Below the pieces are notes generated by a model. That model worked only from the letters and a program-made list of their open reading frames with translations, did not search any database and had not been told where the DNA came from. The position numbers and the translations under genes were made by a program. From positions 248,001 to 312,000 of the forward strand of contig CABJAB010000001.1 of NCBI GenBank assembly GCA_902363445.1: a stretch of DNA of 64,000 nucleotides. The letters are read 5' to 3'. Positions 49,659 through 58,602 of this stretch are shown piece after piece. Source of the stretch: Lachnospiraceae bacterium (GTDB lineage: Bacteria > Bacillota > Clostridia > Lachnospirales > Lachnospiraceae). Numbering within the stretch: the stretch's first letter is position 1; every line of letters begins with the position of its first letter.

Positions 49659-52469
49659 TCAATCCATGTTTGTTTCGTCCGTCTTTTTTTTCAGCACTTG
49701 ATGCAGCTCCCGGTACAGAGCATTCACATCAATTGGTTTCGGAATAAATCCGGTCATTCCAGCATCCATCGCAGAATCCTTGTCTTCCTTAAAGGCATTT
49801 GCCGTCATCGCGATGATCGGGATGGTTCCCGCGTCCGGCCGCTGCATCCTGCGGACAGCCGCCGCTGCCTCCAGTCCGTTCATCTCCGGCATCTGGATAT
49901 CCATGAGAATCGCGAGATATTCTCCCGGACGGCTCTTCTCAAACGCCTCCAGGACTTCTTTCCCATTCCTTGCCCGTTTTACCTCCGCTCCTCTGGCACG
50001 GAGCAATTCTTCCGCGATCTCCGCATTCAGGTCGTTGTCTTCTGCCATCAGGATCTTAATTCCCTCAAGCGTCTCTGTCCCAATCTCCAGCTCCGCTGCC
50101 TGTTTTTCAGCCGGGCGCCCTTTTTGGAGCGTAAATGTGAAATAGAATTCGCTTCCTTTCCCAGGCTCGCTCCGGAGACACAGCTCGCTCCCCATCAGCT
50201 GGACGATGCTTTTGCTGATGGCCAGGCCGAGTCCGGTCCCTTGACTCATGGAATAATTAGAACCAAGCTGTTCAAAGCTCTTGAAAATGCGCTGCTGCTC
50301 CTCCACGGCAATCCCGATCCCTGTATCGATGACCCGTATGGTAAAAGCAGCCTTTTGATCCGTTGAAACATTTTCTGTGATCCGAAGCAGGACTGTGCCT
50401 CCGGCCGGGGTAAATTTAAACGCGTTGGAAAGCAGGTTGAGCATCACCTGGCGCAGACGGATGGCATCACCTACCAGCGCATCGTCCTGTATCTCTTTTT
50501 GCAGACAGAATCTGAGCCCTTTTCCGGAGGCCTCCTGTTTCATCATGTCCTCTATCTCATCCAATATGGCATGAAGGGAGAAGGGTTCCCTGGCTATTGA
50601 CATCTTTCCGCTTTCAATCCGGCTCATGTCCAGGATATCATTGATCAGGCGAAGGAGATATCGGGTAGAGGATTTTATTTTTACCAGATTATCTTTCGCC
50701 TTTTCCGGCAGTCCCTCTGTCATCCCCATCAGATCCGTAAGCCCTACAATGGCGTTCATCGGCGTCCGGATCTCGTGGCTCATTCGGGACAGAAATTCAC
50801 TCTTTGCCCGGTTATCCGCTTCCGCCTTTTCCAATTCAGCCCTCATGGCGGCGGCATGAAGACGGGACCGGCTGATGATGATCACCACAACCAGCAGGAG
50901 GATGAGAACCGTTGCAACAACTCCCACCGCCAGCGCCGGATTGGCATACACGATGTTGAGAAGCGTCATATGAGATTCTCCGATCGATATCAGATTCCGG
51001 CTGCCGATCGCCGCCTTCTCTTCACTGGACAGATTGTTGATGGACTTATTCAGGATGGAGAGAAGCTCCGGCTCCGCCGGGCTTTTCAGCGCAAAGCAAA
51101 TATTCTGAATATCATTGACCAGGTTCACCTGCATCAGGTTTGTGAAATTATTTGCCTGAATGATGCTCTCGAGGCGGCTTGAGACGCCATAGAAAAAGTC
51201 CACCTTCCCCCGGTTGACGTCCGACAGCGCCTCTGTCATATTCGTATATTCTATCACGTCGTCCGCTGCGATATTCTGCGGCATTTTCTGTCCTTTTAAA
51301 ATGGCTCCTGTCAAACCTTCCGCCGGATAACTGGATTCCTTGTTCCTCACTAAAATAGAATCCAGCTCCACATAGGACGCCGTCAGCGCCAGGTCCTCTT
51401 CTATGGCGTCTTCATCGGAACCCAGGAAAAATGCCTGAATGTCGGCTTCTCCCCGCTGCAGCATTTCAAGAGCGTTATCATAACTGTCGCAGTACAGATA
51501 GGTAAACTGCAGCCCGGAATAATCGGATATCTTCTCCAGAATATCTGGAACGAAACCATTATGGCTGTCATCATTATTGAGGCAGAAAAGCGGATGCCAT
51601 TCTTCCGGGACCGCAACCGTCACCGTCCCCTTTTGGGAAATATATTCCTTTTCCTCTTTGCTGATACCCGCATTGAGATTTGCGGATTCCGGAAAGTTAT
51701 CCTCATAGAGCTTCTTCGCAAAATTCGGATCCGCCTCATAAATCTTTTCCAGCGCCATGTTCAGTCCGTCCAAAATCTCCTGGTTGCCCGGCGTAGTGAC
51801 GATATAATGAGGCTGAGAATCAAAAGAAGCCGCTATGTAAAACTGTTCTCCAGAATCGGCGCTGTTGCCCAGCAGAAGGTCCACCTCGCCGCTCTCCAGG
51901 AATTGGTTCAAATTTCCCGTCTCCATCAGCTGGTCATAATTATAATATTTAAACGTACAGTCCAGATCATTGAGGTCCAGATATATCTGGAGCCTGCGGA
52001 TATTCTCCGCAGCCCGCTCAAATACCCCGATGGTCTTTCCGTTGAAGGAGCTGAGATCATAGCTCCTGATTCTGTCGTCATCTTTTCTCGCCAGCAGGAT
52101 CAATTTACTATATCCGCAGTTATACTCCGGGTATCCAAAATATTCTTCAAGTCCGTCCATATAGTATTGGCCGGCCATCAGGTCGAATTCTCCGGCTTCA
52201 AAGCGTTCCAGCAGATCCTCACTGTCCGCGTCAACATACTCATACTTCCATCCGGTATACTTCGCTATCTCATCAAGAGCGTCGACTACAAGCCCATAGC
52301 GCTCTCCATCTTCCGCGGTCATGGAATAACCCTTCGTCTGCGGAAATGCCACACGGAGCACCTTTTGTTCCTCCGATGCCATGCCGGGCAGAACTGCCGC
52401 TGTCAGAAGCAGCGCTATGAGCAAAAGGGCCGTTATACCTTTTGCCGTCCGATTCCATATATGTTTCAT
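49659..52469 (-). CDS. Hybrid histidine kinase with two SBP_bac_3-type sensor domains
   Basis: A 936-aa BvgS-like sensor. A signal peptide/first helix is followed by two periplasmic-binding-protein-type domains (about residues 38-265 and 275-500, starting VLRVAFPQTKGYS and GTVTVAVPEEWHP), a membrane helix (about 515-540), a kinase core with SHEIRTPMNAIVG (His565), the ATPase motifs DTGIGIAVEEQ and GTGLGLAISKSI, and a C-terminal receiver with ILMDIQMPEMNG (Asp857). It probably senses small amino-acid-like ligands. ATG 52469 follows AGGAAGG. Last gene of the signalling cluster; 85 bases separate it from the dual-GntR gene. Confidence 0.93.
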   Translation of the reverse strand: MKHIWNRTAKGITALLLIALLLTAAVLPGMASEEQKVLRVAFPQTKGYSMTAEDGERYGLVVDALDEIAKYTGWKYEYVDADSEDLLERFEAGEFDLMAGQYYMDGLEEYFGYPEYNCGYSKLILLARKDDDRIRSYDLSSFNGKTIGVFERAAENIRRLQIYLDLNDLDCTFKYYNYDQLMETGNLNQFLESGEVDLLLGNSADSGEQFYIAASFDSQPHYIVTTPGNQEILDGLNMALEKIYEADPNFAKKLYEDNFPESANLNAGISKEEKEYISQKGTVTVAVPEEWHPLFCLNNDDSHNGFVPDILEKISDYSGLQFTYLYCDSYDNALEMLQRGEADIQAFFLGSDEDAIEEDLALTASYVELDSILVRNKESSYPAEGLTGAILKGQKMPQNIAADDVIEYTNMTEALSDVNRGKVDFFYGVSSRLESIIQANNFTNLMQVNLVNDIQNICFALKSPAEPELLSILNKSINNLSSEEKAAIGSRNLISIGESHMTLLNIVYANPALAVGVVATVLILLLVVVIIISRSRLHAAAMRAELEKAEADNRAKSEFLSRMSHEIRTPMNAIVGLTDLMGMTEGLPEKAKDNLVKIKSSTRYLLRLINDILDMSRIESGKMSIAREPFSLHAILDEIEDMMKQEASGKGLRFCLQKEIQDDALVGDAIRLRQVMLNLLSNAFKFTPAGGTVLLRITENVSTDQKAAFTIRVIDTGIGIAVEEQQRIFKSFEQLGSNYSMSQGTGLGLAISKSIVQLMGSELCLRSEPGKGSEFYFTFTLQKGRPAEKQAAELEIGTETLEGIKILMAEDNDLNAEIAEELLRARGAEVKRARNGKEVLEAFEKSRPGEYLAILMDIQMPEMNGLEAAAAVRRMQRPDAGTIPIIAMTANAFKEDKDSAMDAGMTGFIPKPIDVNALYRELHQVLKKKTDETNMD

Positions 52470-52554
52470 AAGACCACCTTCCTCGCCAATAACCTGCCGG
52501 TTTCCCGCCCTGAACATTGATATGACCGCCCCCGGCTTTCTATACGGGCGGCCC

Positions 52555-53955
52555 TTACGCCGCAGGCGGCGGACACCTCTTCTCCTCCCGCTCCAAAAGC
52601 TTTTCCCATTCCGCGGAAAAAGCTTCCAAATCCCGGTTTTGTAAATACCCGGCCATCCGCGCTGCCGATTCTGAATACATCATATCAAGGTTATTCACTC
52701 TCATCTGCAAAAGCATAAAAGGGCGCCCCCAGGCCGCCAGTCCCGACAGCTTGTTATAACATTCCCGGACCACAGCCAGAGGACATTCCTTTACAAGAAA
52801 TGTAAAATAAACGTCAAAGCATAAATAACTCTGCTTCTGCTGGCAAATTTTGAATAATCTTTCCTGCAGTTCCCCCAATTTCTCTTCTGTCATACGCCCT
52901 AAAGTATACAACGATACATCTCGGACCGTCAATGCCAGAAACTGCACACTTTCCCGGTACAGCTGCAGACTCTCTCTGAGCTCTGTCCTGGAAAAGTCAA
53001 GCTCCGGAGGCTCCATGCAGACCTGTGTCCCCTTCCCCTGAAAGGACTTTGTGACGCCAAAGGTCTCCAAAAGGCACAACACCCGCCGGATTGTAGTCAG
53101 GGACACACCATACCGCTCCTTCATCTGCGGCAGAGACGGCAGATAGCTGCCGACAGGATACGTTCCGCTCATAATCTCCCGGATAATCCGTGAAGCCAGC
53201 ATATACCGTATCTGTGGCTGTCTATGGATATTCCACCGGAATGGAACCGGCTCCATATCCATCAGATGATATCTCTCCGGAGCCTGTTCTATAAATGAGA
53301 ACAGGCCCTGTACCATTTCTTTATATAACTTTTCAAACTCCTGCTTTAAAAACGAAACATGATCTTTTCGCAGAACTTCTTCCAGCTCCTGCACGGTAAT
53401 TCTCGGTTCGTCTCTGCCGGATAAGTAAGGAAAACGCAGATATCGGATACCCTCCCAAAAAAGACTGAGAATCAGCTGGTTATCCCATGTGCTGAGTACG
53501 TTCATATAAAATTTTACTGTAAGAGGCACGTCATCGGGTATGACCGCATCCAGATCCCGCAGGATCTGCCTCCATTTTTCTTCTTTCCAGCTCCTCAGTG
53601 CCGTTTCCCATAACGGTACGATCAGCAGACGCCCGGACTCGTTAAAATCCAGAATGCCTTCTTTCCTGGGCACATAATATTTCGCGGCATTCTCCCCGAA
53701 CAGACTGAAATCCGCCTGAAATGTCACTGCCGCCGCTTTCCTCTCCTCATTACGGATATAACCGTCCTTTTCCAGCATAGCCAGGGCAGACCGGACTGTC
53801 GCGCGTCCCAGATGAAAGACCGCGCAGATTTGGGAAATGGGCGGCAGGCTGTCGCCGAACTTATAAAATCCAAAGCGGATCCGTGTCTCATAATAATCAT
53901 AGACAAGCCTGCACAGACCGTTGCTTTTATTCGTCGTTTCACTCTGTAGCATCAT
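52555..53955 (-). CDS. Regulator with two GntR-type winged-helix domains
   Basis: A 466-aa protein with a GntR-like HTH near the N-terminus (FGDSLPPISQICAVFHLGRA, TVRSALAMLEKDGYIRNE) and a second at about residues 255-310 (YPVGSYLPSLPQMKERYGVS, LTTIRRVLCLLETFGVTKS). The regions between and after are helical and match no effector family I know. Two GntR DNA-binding domains in one chain are unusual. It starts inside the end of the upstream kinase gene and is the only recognisable transcription factor in this cluster. Confidence 0.85.
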   Translation of the reverse strand: MMLQSETTNKSNGLCRLVYDYYETRIRFGFYKFGDSLPPISQICAVFHLGRATVRSALAMLEKDGYIRNEERKAAAVTFQADFSLFGENAAKYYVPRKEGILDFNESGRLLIVPLWETALRSWKEEKWRQILRDLDAVIPDDVPLTVKFYMNVLSTWDNQLILSLFWEGIRYLRFPYLSGRDEPRITVQELEEVLRKDHVSFLKQEFEKLYKEMVQGLFSFIEQAPERYHLMDMEPVPFRWNIHRQPQIRYMLASRIIREIMSGTYPVGSYLPSLPQMKERYGVSLTTIRRVLCLLETFGVTKSFQGKGTQVCMEPPELDFSRTELRESLQLYRESVQFLALTVRDVSLYTLGRMTEEKLGELQERLFKICQQKQSYLCFDVYFTFLVKECPLAVVRECYNKLSGLAAWGRPFMLLQMRVNNLDMMYSESAARMAGYLQNRDLEAFSAEWEKLLEREEKRCPPPAA

Positions 53956-56900
53956 TCTCCGTCATGCCTTCCTTTTTTCTGTCACTGCTCTTCAGATATT
54001 GGTCCAGCAATTTTTCCAATTCCTTTATATCAATCGGTTTTGCGAAATGAGCATTCATTCCGGCATGCAGGGCAGCTCTCACGTCCTCTTCAAATGCATT
54101 TGCCGTCATCGCGATAATCGGGATCTTCCCCGCATCCGGCCGTTTCAGCCTGCGGATAGCCTTTGCCGCTTCATATCCGTCCATGGCAGGCATCTGGATA
54201 TCCATAAAGATCAAGTCATAATATCCTTCTTCTGAATCGGCTACCTTGCTCACTGCCTCCGCTCCGTCGAAAGCTTCCTCCACCTCCGGACCCATCTCTC
54301 CGATCAGTTCATGAGCAATCTCACGGTTCATGGCGTTATCCTCCACCAGCAGAACCCGCTTTCCAGTATAATCTTTTTTGTCGGGAAAAACCAGCCGCTC
54401 TCCCTCTTGCTTTTCTCCGCTCAGTTCACTCAGCAGATAGCAAATTTTAGACCGATAGAACGGTTTTGATAAAAATGCCGTCACACCGGCTTCTTTTGCC
54501 TCGTTTTCAATCTCAGCCCAGTCATAAGCTGTCAAGATGATAACGGGAACTTCATCACCCACTTCATGCCGGATGCGCCGGGTGGCTTCCACGCCGTCCA
54601 TGCCCGGCATCTTCCAATCCATGATGACCAGCTCATACGGATCCGGTGTATCTTTTGCCTCCACAATCCGGCTGACGGCAGTCTTTCCTTCTGTAACGAA
54701 CTGTGCCCGAAGCCCCATATCCTCCAAAAGGAGGGCCGCGCTCTCACAGCTCTGCCTGTCGTCATCCACTATGAGACTGTGTACCCCTGTCCACTCGCCG
54801 GGGACCTCCTCCGGCTGTACGTCCTGCACCCGCAGAGGCATTACAACGGTTACAGCAGACCCCTCGCCCAGCTTACTATCCACATGAATGGTTCCTCCCA
54901 TCAGCTCTACGATGTTCTTGGTGATCGCCATTCCAAGGCCCGTTCCGACCGTCTTGCTGCTTGTGGAGTCCTGTGCCCGTTCAAAAGGCTGAAACAGCTT
55001 ATCTAAAAACTCTTCACTCATTCCGACCCCGCTGTCCGAACAGCGGAACACATAGCTTTCATATCCCGGCTGTCTAGCTGCTTCTTGTTTCAGTTCAATA
55101 TGGATTTTTCCTCCAGGCAGCGTATACTTAACGGCATTGCTCAAGATATTTAAGCATACCTGGCGAATGCGGAGCGGATCGCCGATCACGGCTTCATTTT
55201 TAAGCACCGCCAGATGGAGCTTCATCCGGAGCTGTCCCGCATCCGCCTGTGTCCGGACCAGTTCTGTAACGTCGGAGACCAGCTCCGCAAGGTTGAACGG
55301 CTCTTCTCGCAGAGAGAGCTTCCCACTTTCAATTTTGGACATATCCAATATATCGTTGATGAGACTCAGCAAATGCTGGCTGGATAAGCCTATCTTCTTC
55401 AAGCACTCCATCGTTCGTTCCCGCTCGTCCAGATGGGCGGCGGCAATCGCCGTCATGCCGACGATGGCATTCATAGGAGTCCTGATGTCGTGGCTCATAT
55501 TGGATAAAAAGCGGCTCTTGGCCAGGCTTGCCGCTTTCGCGTTCTCCAGGGCGCTCTCAAGCGCATGGCGCTGCTGTTCCTCCTCATAACGCTGTTCGTC
55601 AATGCGGCGGGAAATCAGAATTGCCAGTTTATCCTCGGAATAAGGATTTTCCACCGAGATAATCTGAGTCGAAGTCCAGTGGTACCGTCCATCCTTAAGC
55701 ATCTGTCTGAGCTCCATGAATATCTCGTTTCTTTCCCTGTCTAATGTGCGGAGGAGATATCCCGGCTCAAAGCGTCTCTTAAACTCTTCCAGATTATCCG
55801 GATGCACCGTGGGGATAAAATCATGATATAGCTCGCTGTACGTCTCCTGCTCTCCCATGTTGACTAAAAGCCCGGGCTGTGTATAAATAAATTTAAGTGT
55901 ATCCTGGCTCAGATTCAGACTGATGATCACAGGGTAGACATTGGAGACTGCTCCGACCAACATCATCCGTTCCTGCAGCTTTTCTCTTTCTGCTTCCTCT
56001 TCTGCCAGTTTCTCAGCCGTGATATCATGGAACGTGGTGATCAGAATCGGCCTGCCGTCTCCATCCAACGTCTTTTCCACGAGTCCGGACGCCCAGAAGG
56101 AACTTCCGTCTGCCTTCAATATCCGGTTCTCAAACGTATTCTTTTGCTGCCCCGCGGCCGTATTCCGGAAGGTTTCCGCAAGTACCTCATAGTCCTCTGG
56201 AAAAACAATCTCTTCGAGACACTTTTCTTTATAAATGTCGGCAAACGCGTTTTCCCCGCAGCCGAGAAGACGCATCCCTTCCTGATTGAGCTGGAGAAAC
56301 TGATAGGGCCGTTCTACGGTCACCAGGGCGATTCCTTCCGGCACCGCGTTATACAGATGACTGATGTAATCTGCCTGACTTCTCAACTTCCGGTTCGTAC
56401 GGCTGATATATCGGAAATAAAACGCCACCAGCAATGTAATCCCTAATATGATCGCCGCGATCAGAGCAAGGGTGCGAAGCACGATCTGGTTAGTCTGCGC
56501 GCTCACGACGCTTTTTGGAATAATGGAGATCAAATACCAGTCGGACTGCAGCTTCAGAGGAATATAACAGAATACGGTGTCCTCCCCCTGGTAAGTGAAA
56601 GTAGCCCATCCTGTCCTGGATTCCTGCAGGGACTGTTTAAACTGCCCTAGGCTGGCCTGATCGTTCTCCCCCTCCGGCAGCATGTCAAACAGGTTCTGCA
56701 CCGTTTTATTGCTTTTTGGATGGGGCGGACGGATCAGCACATTTCCTTCGGAATCAATCACATAGGAAAACCCGGAATCGTTATAAAAAGATAGGGTAAA
56801 GCTGTCTACAATATTCTCAACCTCATATTCCTTCAGAAGAAAGCCTTCCATCCCGTCCTGAAGGGTGACATGAATGTACAAGTTGAATACATTGGCGCCT

Positions 56901-57325
56901 GTGACGCTGCTGATATGGGGATCGATCATTCCATTTCTCTGCCCGGTCTCGGCAAGCGCTTCCGCCGCTTTTTCATCTGTCTGCGCTTCTGCCGGATAAC
57001 ATGAACCATCCTCCAGATACAAGCTGATACCGCTGTCCACCTGCCCATAGCCGCCCACGGTCTGCTCCAGCTCTCTGCTCTGGTCTGCCGTAAACTGGTC
57101 TATATAACCCGCGACAGTATTCATCGCCCTAAATTCTTCCTGAAGCTGTACCCGCAGTGTACTGCAGCCCTGCTGGGTGCTCTCCAGAATCGTACCGATG
57201 GACTGCTGCCACAGCTGTTTTTGTACCTCGCTGACGAATAAGAAAGTCATACATCCCAGAATGATGCCGACGAGCGCAGCCGCCAGGGTGATTTTTAGTT
57301 TTATATTTCCTGCCTCTCGCTTCAT
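53939..57325 (-). CDS. Cache-PAS hybrid histidine kinase with two receivers
   Basis: A 1128-aa membrane sensor. Two helices (about 9-30 and 285-308) flank an extracellular dCache-type domain with DSEGNVLIRPPHP. A PAS domain (YISHLYNAVPEGIALVTVER, with DGSSFWASGLVEK), a second PAS-like segment, and a kinase core with SHDIRTPMNAIVG (His612), GVGMSEEFLDKLF and GTGLGMAITKNIV follow. Two receivers come last, with VIMDWKMPGMDG and FMDIQMPAMDG as phospho-Asp sites. There is no C-terminal Hpt, but a free Hpt protein is encoded in the same operon. ATG 57325 overlaps the binding-protein stop codon. Confidence 0.93.
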   Translation of the reverse strand: MKREAGNIKLKITLAAALVGIILGCMTFLFVSEVQKQLWQQSIGTILESTQQGCSTLRVQLQEEFRAMNTVAGYIDQFTADQSRELEQTVGGYGQVDSGISLYLEDGSCYPAEAQTDEKAAEALAETGQRNGMIDPHISSVTGANVFNLYIHVTLQDGMEGFLLKEYEVENIVDSFTLSFYNDSGFSYVIDSEGNVLIRPPHPKSNKTVQNLFDMLPEGENDQASLGQFKQSLQESRTGWATFTYQGEDTVFCYIPLKLQSDWYLISIIPKSVVSAQTNQIVLRTLALIAAIILGITLLVAFYFRYISRTNRKLRSQADYISHLYNAVPEGIALVTVERPYQFLQLNQEGMRLLGCGENAFADIYKEKCLEEIVFPEDYEVLAETFRNTAAGQQKNTFENRILKADGSSFWASGLVEKTLDGDGRPILITTFHDITAEKLAEEEAEREKLQERMMLVGAVSNVYPVIISLNLSQDTLKFIYTQPGLLVNMGEQETYSELYHDFIPTVHPDNLEEFKRRFEPGYLLRTLDRERNEIFMELRQMLKDGRYHWTSTQIISVENPYSEDKLAILISRRIDEQRYEEEQQRHALESALENAKAASLAKSRFLSNMSHDIRTPMNAIVGMTAIAAAHLDERERTMECLKKIGLSSQHLLSLINDILDMSKIESGKLSLREEPFNLAELVSDVTELVRTQADAGQLRMKLHLAVLKNEAVIGDPLRIRQVCLNILSNAVKYTLPGGKIHIELKQEAARQPGYESYVFRCSDSGVGMSEEFLDKLFQPFERAQDSTSSKTVGTGLGMAITKNIVELMGGTIHVDSKLGEGSAVTVVMPLRVQDVQPEEVPGEWTGVHSLIVDDDRQSCESAALLLEDMGLRAQFVTEGKTAVSRIVEAKDTPDPYELVIMDWKMPGMDGVEATRRIRHEVGDEVPVIILTAYDWAEIENEAKEAGVTAFLSKPFYRSKICYLLSELSGEKQEGERLVFPDKKDYTGKRVLLVEDNAMNREIAHELIGEMGPEVEEAFDGAEAVSKVADSEEGYYDLIFMDIQMPAMDGYEAAKAIRRLKRPDAGKIPIIAMTANAFEEDVRAALHAGMNAHFAKPIDIKELEKLLDQYLKSSDRKKEGMTENDATE

Positions 57326-58602
57326 CAAGGCTCATTCCTTTCTATTTCTGCTTGCTGGTCTATCCACTCCATCACATTCTCCAGCGTTTCCCCCGACAGA
57401 AGCTTTTTTGAAGCTTCCGCAGTCAGATCCCAGATCGGCAGTTCCAGCAGGCCGTCCGTCCCAATAACAGTCCGTCCGGCTTCATAGCAGGACACTAGCG
57501 GCCGGATCTCTTTCACTTCTGAGGCGCTCCCTCCGGCTAACGGGCTGAAAGAAGACTGTTCATCCGCAAATTTCTGTATATTCTCCGCCTGTGTAAAATA
57601 TTCCACAAACCTCATCGCCGCATCGGGATGCTCACTTCCCGCGTTTATACTCAGACGTGTGTCCGCATTGATAACAAGCAGCGCGCCGTCCTCCAGGACC
57701 GGAAGAGGCGCGACCTCAAAGGACAGCTCCGGGTTCATCCCCTTCACTCGTCCGGAGGCCCAGGCCCCGGTGAGCATGAACGGCGACTCCCCTTCAGCAA
57801 ATTCCTGAAGATCGTCTGAAGTCTTCTTAGTGTTCAGAGCTCTCTCCGCATCGATATATCCGCGGGATAAAAATTCCTCCGCGACAGAGAATCCTTCCAT
57901 CAGGTATCCGCTCAGCTTCTCCTGCCCGCCGTTCAGCCGATCAAACACCTCCGCCTGACGGCCCTCCCGGTAGACCGGATAGAACCCCCGGCCAATGGCC
58001 AGGGTTTTTATGGAGATGTCATTGTTGGCAATGACCGGCGTGATCCCCTGCTTCACAAAATACTCGCAGGCCGCTTCCCATTCCGCCAGGTTCCCGGGGA
58101 CCTTCTGATCATGTTCCTTTAACAGATCCAGATTGCAGTACAGTCCAAAAGCCGAGACAGTGGTCGGCACCCAAGTGACCTTTCCGTTTTCATCCATCTG
58201 TCCTCTCATGAGGTCCGTGTATTCCTCCAAGGTGCTCAGGCCGGACAGATCCGCCACTTGGCCTTTTCCCTCCAGCTCCAGAAGAACGTCATGGTTTACC
58301 ATGAATACATCGTCCCCTTTGCCGGACGCCATCCGTTTTCTCAGCGCTTCATAATAGTCGCTTCCTTTCAGGCTCTCATAAGACACCCGGATGTCCGGAT
58401 TTTGCGTCATAAAATCAGAAATGATCTCTTCAATTATCGTGACGTTTTCCGGTTCATATTTATTTCCAAAAAACGTGATCGTGGTAATCTCCCGATCCTC
58501 CGGATTTTCATAATTCATCACCCTGTTTTTGCTGCCGCACCCTGCGGCGGTAAATATTACAAAAACCAGGAGGAGCAGTGCTCCGGCCAATCTGTTTTTC
58601 AT
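57325..58602 (-). CDS. Extracellular solute-binding lipoprotein (family 1)
   Basis: A 425-aa sugar-type binding lipoprotein: lipobox TAAGC (Cys about 22), then ITTITFFGNKYEPENVTIIE, NPDIRVSYESLKGSDYYEAL, MLTGAWASGRVKGMNPEL and NADTRLSINAGSEHPDAAM. It is encoded between two hybrid kinases, overlapping both, and no ABC permease or ATPase gene is nearby. So it probably presents a ligand to a sensor kinase rather than serving an importer; this is inferred from context. Confidence 0.9.
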   Translation of the reverse strand: MKNRLAGALLLLVFVIFTAAGCGSKNRVMNYENPEDREITTITFFGNKYEPENVTIIEEIISDFMTQNPDIRVSYESLKGSDYYEALRKRMASGKGDDVFMVNHDVLLELEGKGQVADLSGLSTLEEYTDLMRGQMDENGKVTWVPTTVSAFGLYCNLDLLKEHDQKVPGNLAEWEAACEYFVKQGITPVIANNDISIKTLAIGRGFYPVYREGRQAEVFDRLNGGQEKLSGYLMEGFSVAEEFLSRGYIDAERALNTKKTSDDLQEFAEGESPFMLTGAWASGRVKGMNPELSFEVAPLPVLEDGALLVINADTRLSINAGSEHPDAAMRFVEYFTQAENIQKFADEQSSFSPLAGGSASEVKEIRPLVSCYEAGRTVIGTDGLLELPIWDLTAEASKKLLSGETLENVMEWIDQQAEIERNEP

